Under the pieces are notes generated by a model, which worked only from the letters and a program-made list of their open reading frames with translations, was not told where the DNA came from and ran no database searches. The translations under genes and the position numbers were made by a program. Positions 33,418 through 41,455 of a stretch of 64,000 nt of DNA are shown here, piece after piece. Every line of letters starts with the position of its first letter. The first letter of the stretch is position 1. Source of the stretch: an uncultured Candidatus Melainabacteria bacterium (GTDB lineage Bacteria > Cyanobacteriota > Vampirovibrionia > Gastranaerophilales > Gastranaerophilaceae); assembly GCA_934700385.1 (NCBI GenBank), contig CAKUXO010000008.1, positions 1 to 64,000 of the forward strand, written 5' to 3'.

Positions 33418-33741
33418 TTATAACATTGATTTTAAAAGATTATTCACCAACAGAAGTTTGTTTCTGTTGTTTTTAATTACATCTAAATTTTTTAAAATGT
33501 TAAGATAAATTTCTTCGTCAGATTTTATTCCGCCAAAACAAAAAAGCTCATCAGGCTCTATGTTAAGTTTAATTAAAATTTTTTCTAAGGTGTCAGATGT
33601 TAAAAAGCCGTTACCTGTTTCAATAACACTTAAGGCATTTGTTGAAATGCCTAAAAGCTCTGCAAATTGAATTTGAGAGTAGCCTCTTTCTTTTCTTATA
33701 CTGCTTATTTTAGCACCTAATAATTTTTTTATGTCCACCAC
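33418..33741 (-). CDS. XRE-family helix-turn-helix regulator of the giant-pilin locus
   Basis: 107 aa. HTH at about 10-60: KISSIRKERGYSQIQFAELL, then LGISTNALSVIETGNGFLTS. A C-terminal 45 residues form a helical tail (KILIKLNIEPDELFC). It is probably a dimeric repressor. The GTG at 33741 is preferred because the SD AAGG is 5 nt upstream; another GTG at 33738 and one at 33747 that overlaps the SD are alternatives. It is divergent from the giant pilin, whose -35 box sits within a perfect 13-bp inverted repeat (33792-33825), a good operator for this protein. It ends 4 bp from the convergent sigma gene. Confidence 0.85.
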   Translation of the reverse strand: MVDIKKLLGAKISSIRKERGYSQIQFAELLGISTNALSVIETGNGFLTSDTLEKILIKLNIEPDELFCFGGIKSDEEIYLNILKNLDVIKNNRNKLLLVNNLLKSML

Positions 33742-33791
33742 TATCACCTTATATTAATTAAATGGTATAAGGTTTAAATAATATTTTGAAC

Positions 33792-33832
33792 CAAATTAAA
33801 TTGTTGACACACACAATTTAATTTGATATTAT
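33792..33832 (+). promoter_or_regulatory. giant-pilin promoter inside a perfect inverted repeat
   Basis: TTGACA (33804-33809) and TATTAT (33827-33832) are 17 nt apart. CAAATTAAATTGT (33792-33804) is the exact reverse complement of ACAATTTAATTTG (33813-33825), with an 8-nt centre that contains most of the -35 box. A dimeric repressor bound here would exclude RNA polymerase. Confidence 0.75.
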
Positions 33833-33856
33833 ACATTTGATTTTTGGAGAAAACAA

Positions 33857-33889
33857 ATGTTTTTTGCAAAAATATTTAAAATCCTATAA
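33857..33889 (+). CDS. possible 10-residue leader peptide upstream of the giant pilin
   Basis: An ATG with a good SD (GGAGA, 6 nt upstream) opens a reading frame encoding MFFAKIFKIL and a TAA, within the predicted 130-nt leader of the pilin mRNA. It could influence expression by translation or attenuation, or be chance. No terminator-like hairpin follows, which argues against classical attenuation. Confidence 0.3.
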   Translation: MFFAKIFKIL

Positions 33890-33967
33890 ATTTATTTTAC
33901 ACAAAAAATACACTTTTTACACACATTATTTCACGAAAAAATATACAAAAAATAACAATGGAGAAAA

Positions 33968-36900
33968 ATGAAAAAGACTATCCTAACAGGCTTTTCGCTT
34001 ATTGAAATACTTGTTTCATTAATAATTATTTCACTTATAACAGCAGCTTTTGCACCTATAATAACTAAGAAATTATCTATTTCGAGCATGGTTTTAAATG
34101 GTTCAATTTCTGGTGGAAATTCAGGGAATAATTCAGGCGGAAATCACACAGGAAATAACACCTTGCCCAGCTTAATTAAATCTCAAGAAGATTGTGACAA
34201 AATCGCAAACAGCCTTGTATTTTTAAGCCAAGAGCAAAATGGCGGAAAAGCGGCATGCGTTACAAAAGCAAACGTTGGAGATACATATCGCTATGGACCT
34301 GAAATTTCAAGCGCAACAGGAGTTACAATAGTTAACTCGGGCGCAAGTTGCGGCTCTGGGGATGATAGCAAGTGTTGCTGGCTTGGAAATAACGGCGAAA
34401 GTACTTCAAATTATTGTGAAGATAGTGGAAATGGCGATAGCACATATTCAGGCTGCAAAAGAACAGTTTGCACATGGGCTGCGGCTAAATCAGTTTGTGA
34501 AAATTGGGAACCTGTTGAAGGCACAAAAGGCAAATGGCGCCTGCCAAAAAACGAAGAACTTGCCGCATGGGGTAGATCAATTAGCACTATTAATAGAAAC
34601 CAAGGCTTTGCGGGACTTCAACTTTGTGATAGATATTCTGGCTATGGCTCGGTTCAATGTATGGGCTATAAAGCATGCTTAGGTACTACTGATGGAATGT
34701 GTAACCCTTTATATGTTTGGTCTGGAACAGAAGCAAGCTCAAATCAAGCACGCTATTATTATCTTCAAAGCGGAAATTTTAGCGCCGATTATGATTCAAT
34801 AAATAGAGCCTTTTCAGCTCGCTGTGTTTTAGATGAAGATTCTTGGAAAGAAACAACAGGCGCAACTGAACCAAAAGACCCTGACCAAGAAATTCCTGAT
34901 TCGAATAAACCTTTTTATGGTTCACTTCCAACCGATATAACTTCTCAAAGTGATTGCGATAAATTGGCAAGAAACCTTTATTTTATCTCTGCTGAAAATA
35001 ATGGCGGTGTCGCTGCATGTGTTACTAAGGCTAATGTTGGAGATACTTATATGTATGGACCAGAAATAAGTGTCGCAGCAGATGTATCTGTGGTGAATAA
35101 AAGAGAAGATTGTACCACAAGCGACTATGGCGACAAATGCTGTTGGGTGGGGAATAATATAAATCAAACAGCTCAAACATGCGACGATAACAACGGCGGT
35201 TATTCAGGTTGTAAAAGAACGACTTGCAATTGGGCAGCAGCAGACGCTATTTGTAACGCTTGGGCTCCAGTTGCAGAAACAAAAGGATATTGGAGACTAC
35301 CAAGACATGATGAGCTTGAAAACTGGAAAGTTGACGTAATTTCAGATAACAAAGGAACAGACGGGCTACAATTATGTAAATATGCAAATTCAACAGTTTT
35401 TGCACAATGTTACTCCAATTACAGCAGTCCATATAACTACCCATATGCTATTTGGAGCCAAACTCAATCCCCAAGACGAGGCTATATGCATAATTACTAT
35501 AGCGACAATTCATCATATAGTAGTTACAATTCGTCAACTCTCTCAGCAAGATGTATGATTGACGCAACAACAATACAAAACATTAATAAAAAATTAAATA
35601 ATAATTTTATCCTACCCGATGGAATAAATTCTCAAAAAGATTGCGATAAAATGGGAGTAAATTTACTTTATATAGAGCCGTCTTATTATGATGAAAAATC
35701 AGCTTGCATTACAACTGTAAACATAGGCGATACTTTTGCTCTTGGTTACGATATACCATCAAGTGCAGGAGTGACTACTGTTAAAACTGGTAAAACTTGT
35801 GGTAGCGAAAACGACTACTCTACAAAATGTTGTTGGACAGGAAGTACAACAGGAGGAATGAGCGGCGGAAATGATACCCAAAAAGGTTCAAATTATTCAG
35901 GCAGAGACAGAACTGTTTGCAATTGGGCTGCAGCTAAAGCAATTTGTAATAATTTTGAGCCATTAGCAAAGACCAAAGGAAGATGGGTTTTACCTGAACA
36001 CTATCTATACTATGAAGGTACAAATATAAAACTACAAGTTTGCAGTAGCAGTTCCCCATCAGATTCTGACAATTATTATAGGATATCAAATTGCGCAGGT
36101 GTCAACACTTGCCTAGGTGCATCTGGAAATAGGTGCAGACCGGCATTTATTTGGCATAACGCCTCTACCGATTCTACAACAAGTAGATATCTAGAAGTAA
36201 CAAATTGCAATGATGGAGGCTCACACTGCACTGAATCCAACACAACAGGCTCAAAAACAATTGCCGCTTCTGTAAGATGTGTGATTACAGATTCAATGGT
36301 AAGAGCGATAAATAATGTTGATAATCTGCCCGATACAATTTCATCTCAAGCAGATTGTAATAAGCTTGGAAAAAATTTAATGTATTTAACCGCTGAACAA
36401 AATGGCGGGACAGCAGCTTGTGTAACAAAAATTAATGTTGGTGATACATATATGAACGGACCCGAAGTTACATCAAGAAATTTAACTTTCTATAAAATAA
36501 GTGAAGCAGGTTCAGGTTGTTATTATGGTAACAACTTATTACAAACAGCAGGAAACAATGATTGTACAATATCAGGCAATGGGAATTCAACTTATTCAGG
36601 TTGCAAAAGAAGTTTATGTAGTCGCAGCTATGGTTCTATAGCATGTCAAAATTGGGAATCAGTTGCAGGAACGAAAGGCTATTGGCGATTACCCACATTA
36701 AACGAAGCAACAACTTGGGCAAAAAAAATAAACGAAATATCAAATAGCCAAGGTTCAAACGGTTTACAGTTTTGCGACGAAAACGACGACACCAAGGGTG
36801 CAGTAAAATGCCCATCAGATTCAAGTTGGAGATATAATGCTGAACCATATAGAATGGCATTCCCATCATATATTTGGGTTGGCGCAAGCAAAACAGCCTT

Positions 36901-37048
36901 AAAGTTATCAGATGGCAAAGCAACAATTGAAACTGATTTAAATGATTATCAACACAGCTCGTATGGCGATAGAGTTTACATAGGCTCTACCCGTTGCGTT
37001 CTTGACCAAACAGCTCTAACCAAGCTAAAGAACTGGGAAGCGCCGTAA
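33968..37048 (+). CDS. giant type IV pilin-like protein with four tandem lectin-like repeats
   Basis: 1026 aa. A short leader ends at G8|F9 (GFSLIEILVSLIIISLITAA), with Glu at mature position 5, so it is a prepilin-peptidase substrate. A Gly/Asn/Ser linker (about 46-65) leads to four tandem copies of a domain of about 230 residues, starting near residues 69, 320, 551 and 790. Each has DCDK, NGG-x-AACVTKANVGDTY-like strands, CCW, a YSGCKR-TVCNWAAAKAIC helix, KGYWRLP, LQLC and a closing ARCV. This order recalls DUF1566/FISUMP and C-type-lectin-like folds. The same domain ends the pilin at 111-1697. The spacing of Cys suggests conserved disulfides. Most pilins are about 150 aa. Repeat 3 is the most diverged. 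An inferred surface adhesin; the ligand is unknown. Confidence 0.8.
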   Translation: MKKTILTGFSLIEILVSLIIISLITAAFAPIITKKLSISSMVLNGSISGGNSGNNSGGNHTGNNTLPSLIKSQEDCDKIANSLVFLSQEQNGGKAACVTKANVGDTYRYGPEISSATGVTIVNSGASCGSGDDSKCCWLGNNGESTSNYCEDSGNGDSTYSGCKRTVCTWAAAKSVCENWEPVEGTKGKWRLPKNEELAAWGRSISTINRNQGFAGLQLCDRYSGYGSVQCMGYKACLGTTDGMCNPLYVWSGTEASSNQARYYYLQSGNFSADYDSINRAFSARCVLDEDSWKETTGATEPKDPDQEIPDSNKPFYGSLPTDITSQSDCDKLARNLYFISAENNGGVAACVTKANVGDTYMYGPEISVAADVSVVNKREDCTTSDYGDKCCWVGNNINQTAQTCDDNNGGYSGCKRTTCNWAAADAICNAWAPVAETKGYWRLPRHDELENWKVDVISDNKGTDGLQLCKYANSTVFAQCYSNYSSPYNYPYAIWSQTQSPRRGYMHNYYSDNSSYSSYNSSTLSARCMIDATTIQNINKKLNNNFILPDGINSQKDCDKMGVNLLYIEPSYYDEKSACITTVNIGDTFALGYDIPSSAGVTTVKTGKTCGSENDYSTKCCWTGSTTGGMSGGNDTQKGSNYSGRDRTVCNWAAAKAICNNFEPLAKTKGRWVLPEHYLYYEGTNIKLQVCSSSSPSDSDNYYRISNCAGVNTCLGASGNRCRPAFIWHNASTDSTTSRYLEVTNCNDGGSHCTESNTTGSKTIAASVRCVITDSMVRAINNVDNLPDTISSQADCNKLGKNLMYLTAEQNGGTAACVTKINVGDTYMNGPEVTSRNLTFYKISEAGSGCYYGNNLLQTAGNNDCTISGNGNSTYSGCKRSLCSRSYGSIACQNWESVAGTKGYWRLPTLNEATTWAKKINEISNSQGSNGLQFCDENDDTKGAVKCPSDSSWRYNAEPYRMAFPSYIWVGASKTALKLSDGKATIETDLNDYQHSSYGDRVYIGSTRCVLDQTALTKLKNWEAP

Positions 37049-37083
37049 AGTTTTCATGTTATTTTTGTGTTAGTTCACATTAT

Positions 37084-37109
37084 GAGCCGATTTGATTGGC
37101 TCTTTTTTT
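37084..37109 (+). terminator. intrinsic terminator of the giant pilin gene
   Basis: GAGCC (37084-37088) pairs with GGCTC (37098-37102), extended by weaker inner pairs, followed by T7. Confidence 0.75.
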
Positions 37110-37113
37110 AATT

Positions 37114-39462
37114 CTAATCCACATTTACAGGTTCAACATTAATTAAACCGATTGCAATTCTAGCATTTGTTTTAAGATTATCTGAAACACCCTCTAGGAT
37201 TGTAATTTGTCTTAAAACGTCAATTGTTCTTTTAAATGTTCTAACAACATCCCCTTGAGAAAATTCTGTTTCAGAAAACATTTCTTCCCAAGTTTTCATT
37301 GTGTCGTTAGATGGGTCTTGATTAGCGCCTGTCCAATATTCAATAAACCAACAAAAATGAGAATTTAAGTTCATTTGATTTTCAATGTTGTTATCTCTTT
37401 CAAGAATGAAAATTTTTCTTTTAATATCTTTAATTTGATTTAAAACTTTTCTAACAGATTTTGAGCAAGGTTTAGATAAGCCCTCGTCGTGGTTTCTTAT
37501 TTCTTCACTTACAAGCGCACAAATTACAGAAGATAATTCAACGGGGGATAAATTATCTAATAGGTTAGACAAGATTACTTCACTTAAGAAAAGTTCATTT
37601 TCGCACCTTAGCGCCATTGTTACCTTACCTTTTTCGGTTGGGTAATCATCTTTTAAATTGTTTGTTTGTTCTAAAATTGCTCTATGAGCCAAGAATTTTT
37701 GCCAATAGACATCTTTTTGAAATTCAATTTCTTCATCAAGCTGCCTTAAATCTTTTGAATAGCGCTCTTTTAATTCTAGGGATTTTTTATGTTTTTTATA
37801 CATTTTACAAGAATTACAGCCATAGTTTAAAACTTGTTGTTGTAATTTTTTAGATTTTTTTTGAAACTCAATTACTTCAGGCGCTAAATTAGGATTTTTA
37901 TGTTTTCCTTTTGCTTGTTTTTTAAGAGTTTTATAAAGAGTTCTCATTTCAACAAATTGATTTTTAAGTTTTAGATATTTTGCAAGGTCGCCTGATGATA
38001 AATTCCAATCGCAAGGGAAATTTTCTATTTCATTAATTTCAGAAATTCTTTTTTCTTTCTTTTCTAAAAGAGGAGTTAATCTATCTGTTGAAGAAAAATA
38101 GCCAAATGTTTTAAAAATTAATTCTTTTGCAACATCTAAAGAAAATCTTTGTAATAAATTTAAAACCATTGAATAACAAGGTGAAAACTTACTTTCTAGT
38201 GGATTTGAATCAGACAAAGCTAACGCTGCAACTTCTTGTGGAGTTTGAAAAGGAGTACCTATTATAACTACATAGCCGATTTTATCCATTCCACGACGGC
38301 CTGCTCTGCCTGACATTTGAAGAAATTCATTAGCAGATAAAAGCCTATGACCCGAATCTGTCCTTTTTGAAATTGAGCTAATTATTGTTGTTCTAGCAGG
38401 CATGTTAATTCCTGCAGCAAGGGTTTCAGTTGCAAAAACAACTTTAATTAATCCTTTTTGAAAAAGTTTTTCAACAAGCGCTTTCCACCCCGGAAGAAGT
38501 CCGGCGTGATGAGAGGCTATACCTGATTTAATTAAATCTATTTGAGGATTATTTTCAAGATATTGATTTTCTTTAATATATTCATCAACAAGTTTTTCAA
38601 CTTCTTGTTTTTCTTCTTTTGAAAGTAAATCCAGTTTTTGGCATTTTCTTGCGTTTTCATCGCATTTTTTTCTTGAAAAACAAAAATAAATCGCAGGGAG
38701 CATTTCTTTTTCATTTAAAACAGAAACAACATTCAAAATCGGATTTTTTTGAACATCTTTTTTATTAAAATATTTATATCTGCTTTCGGGGCGAATTTTT
38801 TTGTTTAATTTTTTTTCAGGTGTTAAAAGCGGAAGAATTTGATTAGGCTTAGATGAATCATAATAGAAAAATCTTAAAGGCACAGGGCGAAAATCTGTGT
38901 AAACAAGTTCTGTTTTAGAATGAACGGTGTTAATCCAATCTGTTAATTGGCGAGAGTTTTGAACAGTTGCTGAAAGTGCAATTAATTGAATATTGACAGG
39001 GCAATAAATTATGCTTTCTTCCCAAACTGTTCCACGAGATTCATCATTCATGTAATGAACTTCATCTAAAACAACATATTTAACATCTTTTAAGTTATCT
39101 TTAACAGAGCCGAAAGTTGTTCCATAAAGCATATTTCTAAAAACTTCTGTTGTCATTACAACAATTTGCGCGTCACGGTTGATTGTTGTATCTCCTGTTA
39201 AAAGACCAACTAAATCTGAACCATAAGTTGCGCTGAAATCATTGTATTTTTGATTTGATAAGGCTTTTAGAGGAGTTGTGTAGAATATTCTTTCGCCATT
39301 TTCAAGCGCAAAATTAATTGCACTTTGAGCAATACAAGTTTTCCCTGCACCCGTTGGCGCACAAACGACAACGCTTTTGCCATTTTTAATGTGTTCAATT
39401 GCTTCTATTTGAAAGTCATCTAATTTAAAATTAAAGCCATACATCTTATTATTTAATTCCAC
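37114..39462 (-). CDS. Ski2/Mtr4-like DEVH-box RNA helicase
   Basis: 782 aa. RecA domain 1 shows Walker A CAPTGAGKTCIAQ, motif Ia TPLKALSNQKY, DEVH and motif III SAT; RecA domain 2 shows the arginine-finger motif QMSGRAGRRG. A long helical C-terminus ends in a DSHCT-like domain. The family includes the plastid helicase ISE2 and cyanobacterial homologues, thought to act on RNA processing or ribosome assembly. Four cysteines around residues 540-560 (YGCNSCKMYKKH) may bind metal. It is the last gene of the proS-coaX-dut operon, starting 8 bp after the dut stop. Confidence 0.93.
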   Translation of the reverse strand: MELNNKMYGFNFKLDDFQIEAIEHIKNGKSVVVCAPTGAGKTCIAQSAINFALENGERIFYTTPLKALSNQKYNDFSATYGSDLVGLLTGDTTINRDAQIVVMTTEVFRNMLYGTTFGSVKDNLKDVKYVVLDEVHYMNDESRGTVWEESIIYCPVNIQLIALSATVQNSRQLTDWINTVHSKTELVYTDFRPVPLRFFYYDSSKPNQILPLLTPEKKLNKKIRPESRYKYFNKKDVQKNPILNVVSVLNEKEMLPAIYFCFSRKKCDENARKCQKLDLLSKEEKQEVEKLVDEYIKENQYLENNPQIDLIKSGIASHHAGLLPGWKALVEKLFQKGLIKVVFATETLAAGINMPARTTIISSISKRTDSGHRLLSANEFLQMSGRAGRRGMDKIGYVVIIGTPFQTPQEVAALALSDSNPLESKFSPCYSMVLNLLQRFSLDVAKELIFKTFGYFSSTDRLTPLLEKKEKRISEINEIENFPCDWNLSSGDLAKYLKLKNQFVEMRTLYKTLKKQAKGKHKNPNLAPEVIEFQKKSKKLQQQVLNYGCNSCKMYKKHKKSLELKERYSKDLRQLDEEIEFQKDVYWQKFLAHRAILEQTNNLKDDYPTEKGKVTMALRCENELFLSEVILSNLLDNLSPVELSSVICALVSEEIRNHDEGLSKPCSKSVRKVLNQIKDIKRKIFILERDNNIENQMNLNSHFCWFIEYWTGANQDPSNDTMKTWEEMFSETEFSQGDVVRTFKRTIDVLRQITILEGVSDNLKTNARIAIGLINVEPVNVD

Positions 39463-39470
39463 AAAACTAT

Positions 39471-39911
39471 TTATTTAACGCCCGTTGAGCCAAAACCGCC
39501 GTCTGCTCTTTGAGTTTCTGAAAGCTCGTCTAAAACTTCTATTTGAGGTTTTAAAACTTCCATAATTGCCATTTGAGCAATTCTATCTCCTCTTTGGATT
39601 GTAAAATCTTCTTTTGAAAGATTAATCAAACCAACACAGATTTCGCCTCTATAATCTTCATCAATTGTTCCTATGCCATTTACAACGGCAATTCCTTTTT
39701 TAATTGCTAAACCAGAACGAGAACGGACTTGGGCTTCTGTGTTATGAGGTAGCTCGATTGCAATTCCCGTTGGGATAATTTTAATTTCACCAGAGGGGAT
39801 GACTATATCTTCATCTATTGCTGCAACTAAATCCATAGCAGAAGCGCCCGAAGTTTTATATTGGGGCATTGAAACAAAATTTTCAAGTTTTTTAATTTTT
39901 AGAGTTAACAT
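39471..39911 (-). CDS. dut: dUTP diphosphatase
   Basis: 146 aa, homotrimeric class. Hydrolyses dUTP to dUMP, preventing uracil incorporation into DNA and supplying dTMP synthesis. The five family motifs are visible: ASAMDLVAA, SRSGLAIKKG, GTIDEDYRGEI, GDRIAQMAIM and the C-terminal QRADGGFGSTG that closes the active site. Complete. It starts 1 bp after the coaX stop. Confidence 0.97.
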   Translation of the reverse strand: MLTLKIKKLENFVSMPQYKTSGASAMDLVAAIDEDIVIPSGEIKIIPTGIAIELPHNTEAQVRSRSGLAIKKGIAVVNGIGTIDEDYRGEICVGLINLSKEDFTIQRGDRIAQMAIMEVLKPQIEVLDELSETQRADGGFGSTGVK

Positions 39912-39912
39912 T

Positions 39913-40683
39913 TTAATCCTCTTTATTAATATTATACAATTCTTTTAAGCCAAATAAAGTTAAGTCTTTATCTATATAATTTAAAGTGTTTTCCATATTT
40001 TCAAATAAAACAGGGGAATAGCCGCCTGTTGCAATTATTGTGGCTTTTTCGCCTAATTCTTTTTCACAACGAGATATCATTCCTTCAATCATCGCACAAT
40101 GACCATAAACAATTCCTGATAACATCGCTGAAATTGTATCTTTACCAATGGCATTTTCGGGTGCTTCGATTTTTAATTTTGGTAATTTAGATGTGAATTT
40201 AGATAAAGATTGAGCTTGAATTTTAAGCCCTGGGGCAATTATCCCCCCAACAAAATTAAAATTTTTATCTACAATATCAAAAGTTGTTGCCGTACCAAAA
40301 TCAATTACTATTGCAGGAAGTTTATATTTAATAGCGGCAGCGCTGGCGTTTGCTATTCTATCTGCACCGATTTCTTTGTTATTTTTTAAGTTTAAAACAA
40401 TCGGCATTTTAGATTTATATGAAAGGCTAAGGGCTTTAATATTAAGATATTTTTCAATTGCACCTTTATAAATTTCACATAATTGCGGCACAACAGAAGA
40501 TATCATCGCCCCTTTAATTTGAGAGGTTAAATTGTTATGATTTAAAACCGTTAACAAAGAAATTCCATATTCATCTTGAGTTTTTTTAGTGTCAGATGAA
40601 AGCGAGAATTTATTTATTAATTTATCTTTTTCAAAAACACCTAGAGAAGTGTTTGTATTTCCAATATCTATAACTAAAAGCAT
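39913..40683 (-). CDS. coaX: type III pantothenate kinase
   Basis: 256 aa. First step of coenzyme A synthesis: phosphorylates pantothenate. ASKHA-fold motifs are DIGNTNTSLGVF (phosphate 1), GADRIANA (substrate and monovalent cation) and IDFGTATTFDIV (phosphate 2). The catalytic Asp in the GADR segment is retained. Complete and normal length. It is in the middle of the proS operon, 34 bp after the GatD-like gene. Confidence 0.97.
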   Translation of the reverse strand: MLLVIDIGNTNTSLGVFEKDKLINKFSLSSDTKKTQDEYGISLLTVLNHNNLTSQIKGAMISSVVPQLCEIYKGAIEKYLNIKALSLSYKSKMPIVLNLKNNKEIGADRIANASAAAIKYKLPAIVIDFGTATTFDIVDKNFNFVGGIIAPGLKIQAQSLSKFTSKLPKLKIEAPENAIGKDTISAMLSGIVYGHCAMIEGMISRCEKELGEKATIIATGGYSPVLFENMENTLNYIDKDLTLFGLKELYNINKED

Positions 40684-40717
40684 AAGATAATTTTATTACA
40701 GAAATAAAATTTTTAAA

Positions 40718-41455
40718 CTATTTTGTTTCAATGATGTAGTTATGTGAAAAATATTCGATATCATCACATAAAGGAGTTAGTGGGATTCTGCATTTATATT
40801 TAATTCTTAGGGCAGTTGAAATTAAAAAATCACATAAATGCGGGTTTTGCGCCAGAAGTGAGCTTGTTAGATATGTTCCTATTGTGTTATTAAAAATAGC
40901 GCCCTCTGTTTTATCTTTATTATTATTTCCAAAACCTTTTTTTAAGGTTATAAATGGGGCAACGTTTTTTTGAAGATATGAAAGCATTGAATGATTTTCA
41001 TAACCTGCTATTGTTTTATTTTTTAAAAATTCGCAAGTACCATAGATATTTCCGCTATAAAACTTTTTTCCCTCAATTGCTTCAACATCTAAGAGCCCTA
41101 AAGCTGGGGTTTTTGTTCTATTATTAAATTGAAAAGAATTACATAAAAGCATATAACCCATATTAACAGCTAAAATCGGCACAGAACACAAAGAAGCAAC
41201 TTTTAATTCTTCTTTATTTAAAAGAAGAAATTTTAGGGCATAGTCAATCATATTAAGATTTGAGCCACCTATATAATAAAAATCATATTTTGTTGCTTGA
41301 ATTTTATCGTTTGGAGAAATTTCTTGCAGATTAACCTCGATATTTCTAAGTTTTGCTCTTTGGATAAATGTTTGAACATTAGCTAAATCGCAAAAACTTT
41401 GCAAAATATCGGGGTATAAATATGCAATTTTTAATTTAAGAGGATTTTTTGACAT
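40718..41455 (-). CDS. GatD-like glutamine amidotransferase homologue lacking catalytic residues
   Basis: 245 aa. Similar throughout to GatD, the glutaminase subunit of the MurT-GatD enzyme that amidates lipid II D-Glu: YDFYYIGG, GYENHS, GNNNKDKTEG and GTYL-LL-NPHLCDFLIS. Yet the nucleophile position, normally A-I-C-G-G-Y, reads AVNMGYMLL, so the Cys is Asn. The second catalytic residue, normally GTYLHGPLL, reads GTYLTSSLL, so the His is Thr. It should be unable to hydrolyse glutamine, though it could still bind a partner or glutamate. The partner MurT is not adjacent. It overlaps the proS end by 20 bp. Confidence 0.82.
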   Translation of the reverse strand: MSKNPLKLKIAYLYPDILQSFCDLANVQTFIQRAKLRNIEVNLQEISPNDKIQATKYDFYYIGGSNLNMIDYALKFLLLNKEELKVASLCSVPILAVNMGYMLLCNSFQFNNRTKTPALGLLDVEAIEGKKFYSGNIYGTCEFLKNKTIAGYENHSMLSYLQKNVAPFITLKKGFGNNNKDKTEGAIFNNTIGTYLTSSLLAQNPHLCDFLISTALRIKYKCRIPLTPLCDDIEYFSHNYIIETK

